From Ignavibacteria bacterium UBA5771 (GTDB taxonomy: Bacteria; Bacteroidota; Ignavibacteria; Kapaibacteriales; UBA2268), in the NCBI GenBank assembly GCA_002418685.1, contig DIEP01000143.1:1-16898 (forward strand): a stretch of DNA of 16,898 nt, read 5' to 3'. The translations under genes and the position numbers were made by a program. Positions 15,462 through 16,898 of the stretch are shown piece after piece. Each line of letters opens with the position of its first letter. Position 1 is the stretch's first letter. A model generated the notes under the pieces. It saw nothing but the letters and a program-made list of their open reading frames with translations. It ran no database searches and had not been told where the DNA came from.

Positions 15462-16508
15462 TCATAACGTGCTATTCACTCTATTTTTCTTGGGATATTT
15501 AGCCCTTAACGAATTTGCACTGCAAGTAAATGATAAATTGCGGAATGCTACTTCGCCAAGTTCCGCAAGTTTTTTATTTGCAAGAAATCCAATCATTGCA
15601 GCATTATCCATAGATAAAGTGAGTGAAGGAAACACAACTTTTTTATTTTCCTTTTGTGCTTTTGCCATTGATTGCTCTCTTAAATATGAATTGGCAGAAA
15701 CACCACCACCAATAACAATGTTGCTTATTCCATATTCATCGGCAGCAGTAAATACTTTTTTGATTAACACATCGACTATTGCCGACTGGACTGAAGCAGC
15801 AAGATCGGGAATTATATCTTTTGGTGGATTATTATCAAAATTCTTCTCCAAAAAATATTTGAAAGACGTTTTGAGTCCGCTGAAACTAAAATCATAGTCG
15901 TTGCTATTATACATTGTTCTCGGGAAATTATATGCTGTTTGATTACCGAGTTTTGCCAATCTATCTATAATTGGTCCGCCAGGATAACCAAGCCCAAGCA
16001 ATTTTGAAATTTTATCGAATGCTTCACCTGCTGCATCATCTCGCGTAAGACCCAATGTCTTATAATGATTATATGAATCAACTTGGAAAATTGCAGTATG
16101 TCCTCCGCTCACAACCATTGCAATTGCGGGAAAATCAAGTGTTGGATCTTGTAAAAATCCCGAGTAAATATGCCCTTCAATATGATCAGTAGGAACAATT
16201 GGCAAATTGTATTTCAGAGATAATCCTTTTGCAAAATTCGCCCCAACAATCAGTGAGCCAAGCAATCCAGGTTGATTTGTGACAGCAATTGCCTCGATAT
16301 CCTCAATGCTTGTCTCTGCCTCTCTCAATGAAGTATGAAAAATCTCATTAATCATTCGCAAATGAGCACGAGAAGCAATCTCGGGAACAACTCCGCCATA
16401 TTTTGAATGGACAAATTGCGAAGATATGACATTACTCAATATCTTATTTTCATTTACAATCGCGATAGAGGTTTCATCGCAGGAACTTTCAATTGCAAGT
16501 ACTAACAT
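15462..16508 (-). CDS. tsaD: tRNA N6-threonylcarbamoyladenosine transferase TsaD
   Basis: TsaD (Kae1/Qri7/YgjD family) transfers threonylcarbamoyl from its adenylate to A37 of ANN-decoding tRNAs, working with TsaB and TsaE in the cytoplasm. The 348 residues match family length. They show the N-terminal ASKHA-fold phosphate loop (AIESSCDETSIA, 5-16), the metal-binding HIEGH (109-113, usually HMEGH), VSGGHT (133-138), the family stretch GEAFDK...GLGYPGGPIIDRL, GGGVSANSYLR, and a late Asp in SMDNAAMIG that completes the metal site. It is transcribed alone, divergent from the small S24 gene, with no clear Shine-Dalgarno before its ATG. Confidence 0.96.
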   Translation of the reverse strand: MLVLAIESSCDETSIAIVNENKILSNVISSQFVHSKYGGVVPEIASRAHLRMINEIFHTSLREAETSIEDIEAIAVTNQPGLLGSLIVGANFAKGLSLKYNLPIVPTDHIEGHIYSGFLQDPTLDFPAIAMVVSGGHTAIFQVDSYNHYKTLGLTRDDAAGEAFDKISKLLGLGYPGGPIIDRLAKLGNQTAYNFPRTMYNSNDYDFSFSGLKTSFKYFLEKNFDNNPPKDIIPDLAASVQSAIVDVLIKKVFTAADEYGISNIVIGGGVSANSYLREQSMAKAQKENKKVVFPSLTLSMDNAAMIGFLANKKLAELGEVAFRNLSFTCSANSLRAKYPKKNRVNSTL

Positions 16509-16557
16509 AATAACAATTTAACGAAATAAGGAATAAATTATTTGTTTGGTATGATTT

Positions 16558-16576
16558 TTACTATTGTATTCAGTAA
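16558..16576. promoter_or_regulatory. Candidate operator: 5-9-5 inverted repeat before the S24 gene
   Basis: TTACTATTGTATTCAGTAA is a perfect 5-bp inverted repeat (TTACT/AGTAA) with a 9-nt spacer. It ends 15 nt before the ATG of the S24/UmuD-like gene and lies in the 83-nt divergent gap with tsaD. Its size and place suit a repressor site, perhaps an SOS box, but the repressor and consensus of this lineage are unknown to me, so the assignment is speculative. Confidence 0.3.
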
Positions 16577-16591
16577 TAAATAATTGAAATT

Positions 16592-16885
16592 ATGCAAAAA
16601 AATACTAATAATAATTTCTTGATGCGCGTGAAAGGAAATTCAATGATTGGCGCTGATATAGCTGATGGCGACTTTGTGCTTGTTGAAAAATCTTTCGATT
16701 ATTTGCATAATTCTATTGTGATTGCTGCAATAAATGATAAATGGACTATTAAAAAAATAAATCTCGGCGAAAAAGATATCCGACTAATTCCTGCAAATCC
16801 CGATTATGACGAGATCCACGTTCTTCCAACTGACAAACTCCGTATAGTTGGCAAAGTTCAAAAAGTCATTCGCCCACTCAAATAA
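16592..16885 (+). CDS. Short S24 peptidase-domain protein (UmuD/LexA C-terminal-like)
   Basis: The 97-residue product corresponds to the catalytic domain of the S24 family (LexA, UmuD, phage repressors). It has RVKGNSM with nucleophile Ser17, the following DIADGDFVLVEKS and the general-base Lys54 in WTIKKINL. The Ser-Lys distance of 37 residues equals that of E. coli UmuD (S60/K97) and LexA (S119/K156). RLIPANPDYDEI is the usual UmuD-like tail. What is missing is the N-terminal arm with the Ala/Cys-Gly self-cleavage site and any DNA-binding domain. An in-frame TAA at 16577-16579 excludes an upstream ATG extension. It may be a pre-shortened UmuD'-like subunit, perhaps with a Y-family polymerase gene beyond the window, or a vestigial regulator. 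The fold is confident, the function is not. Confidence 0.8.
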   Translation: MQKNTNNNFLMRVKGNSMIGADIADGDFVLVEKSFDYLHNSIVIAAINDKWTIKKINLGEKDIRLIPANPDYDEIHVLPTDKLRIVGKVQKVIRPLK

Positions 16886-16898
16886 ACAAAACATCGGG

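Noticed and set aside
15308..15502. 64-residue open frame on the plus strand in the gene-free interval
   Set aside because: It starts in the REP-like repeat and runs into tsaD antisense; its translation (RSLRNTLANQSHLHL) looks like the spurious ORFs often predicted over such repeats.
15469..15897. 142-residue open frame on the plus strand
   Set aside because: It is antisense to the conserved C-terminal half of tsaD; no recognisable protein features.
1..16898. CRISPR array, tRNA, rRNA, prophage or intact insertion sequence
   Set aside because: No regularly spaced repeats, no tRNA-like cloverleaf or CCA end, no rRNA-like stretch and no transposase or integrase frame were seen on either strand.

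Overview
This is an AT-rich bacterial chromosome segment made almost entirely of housekeeping genes. It looks like a Gram-negative member of the Bacteroidota/Chlorobiota (FCB) superphylum, possibly near the Ignavibacteria or Kapabacteria; the placement is inference. The evidence is an outer-membrane biogenesis operon (uppS-bamA-two skp/ompH-lpxD), a divergent TonB-receptor-like beta-barrel, a RecQ whose zinc cluster sits far toward the C-terminus as I recall from Bacteroidota RecQs, and many starts that lack a Shine-Dalgarno and have A/T-rich upstream sequence. I see no tRNA, rRNA, CRISPR array, phage gene or intact insertion sequence.

Layout. (1) 1-131 is the C-terminal tail of a membrane protein, followed by a terminator hairpin that also faces the convergent recG transcript. 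(2) 383-4426, minus strand: an outer-membrane barrel protein and then recG, 6 nt apart. (3) 4427-4814: a divergent intergenic region with several palindromes. (4) 4815-10336, plus strand: uppS, bamA, ompH1, ompH2, lpxD. UppS makes the undecaprenyl carrier for wall and surface polysaccharides, BamA inserts outer-membrane proteins, the OmpH/Skp proteins chaperone them in the periplasm, and LpxD makes a lipid A precursor. (5) 10448-15090, minus strand: a tight four-gene run in transcription order of long-chain polyprenyl diphosphate synthase, Bax-inhibitor-1 family membrane protein, TPR protein and recQ. Junctions are 9 nt, 3 nt and a 1-nt overlap. (6) 15091-15461: a gene-free stretch with degenerate palindromic repeats. 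(7) tsaD (minus) diverges from a very short S24/UmuD-like gene (plus) across 83 nt that contains a perfect 5-9-5 inverted repeat.

No clearly new system is visible. The items most worth a second look are: a recurring GTTGTCTCAAAA-type motif in three gene-free intervals, resembling transposon ends; degenerate REP-like palindromes; an S24 protein reduced to its catalytic domain without a cleavage arm; a receptor-like barrel with an apparently reduced plug; a TTG-started recG in frame with the stop codon of the upstream gene; and a BamA whose final aromatic residue is missing, with a stop codon in its place.
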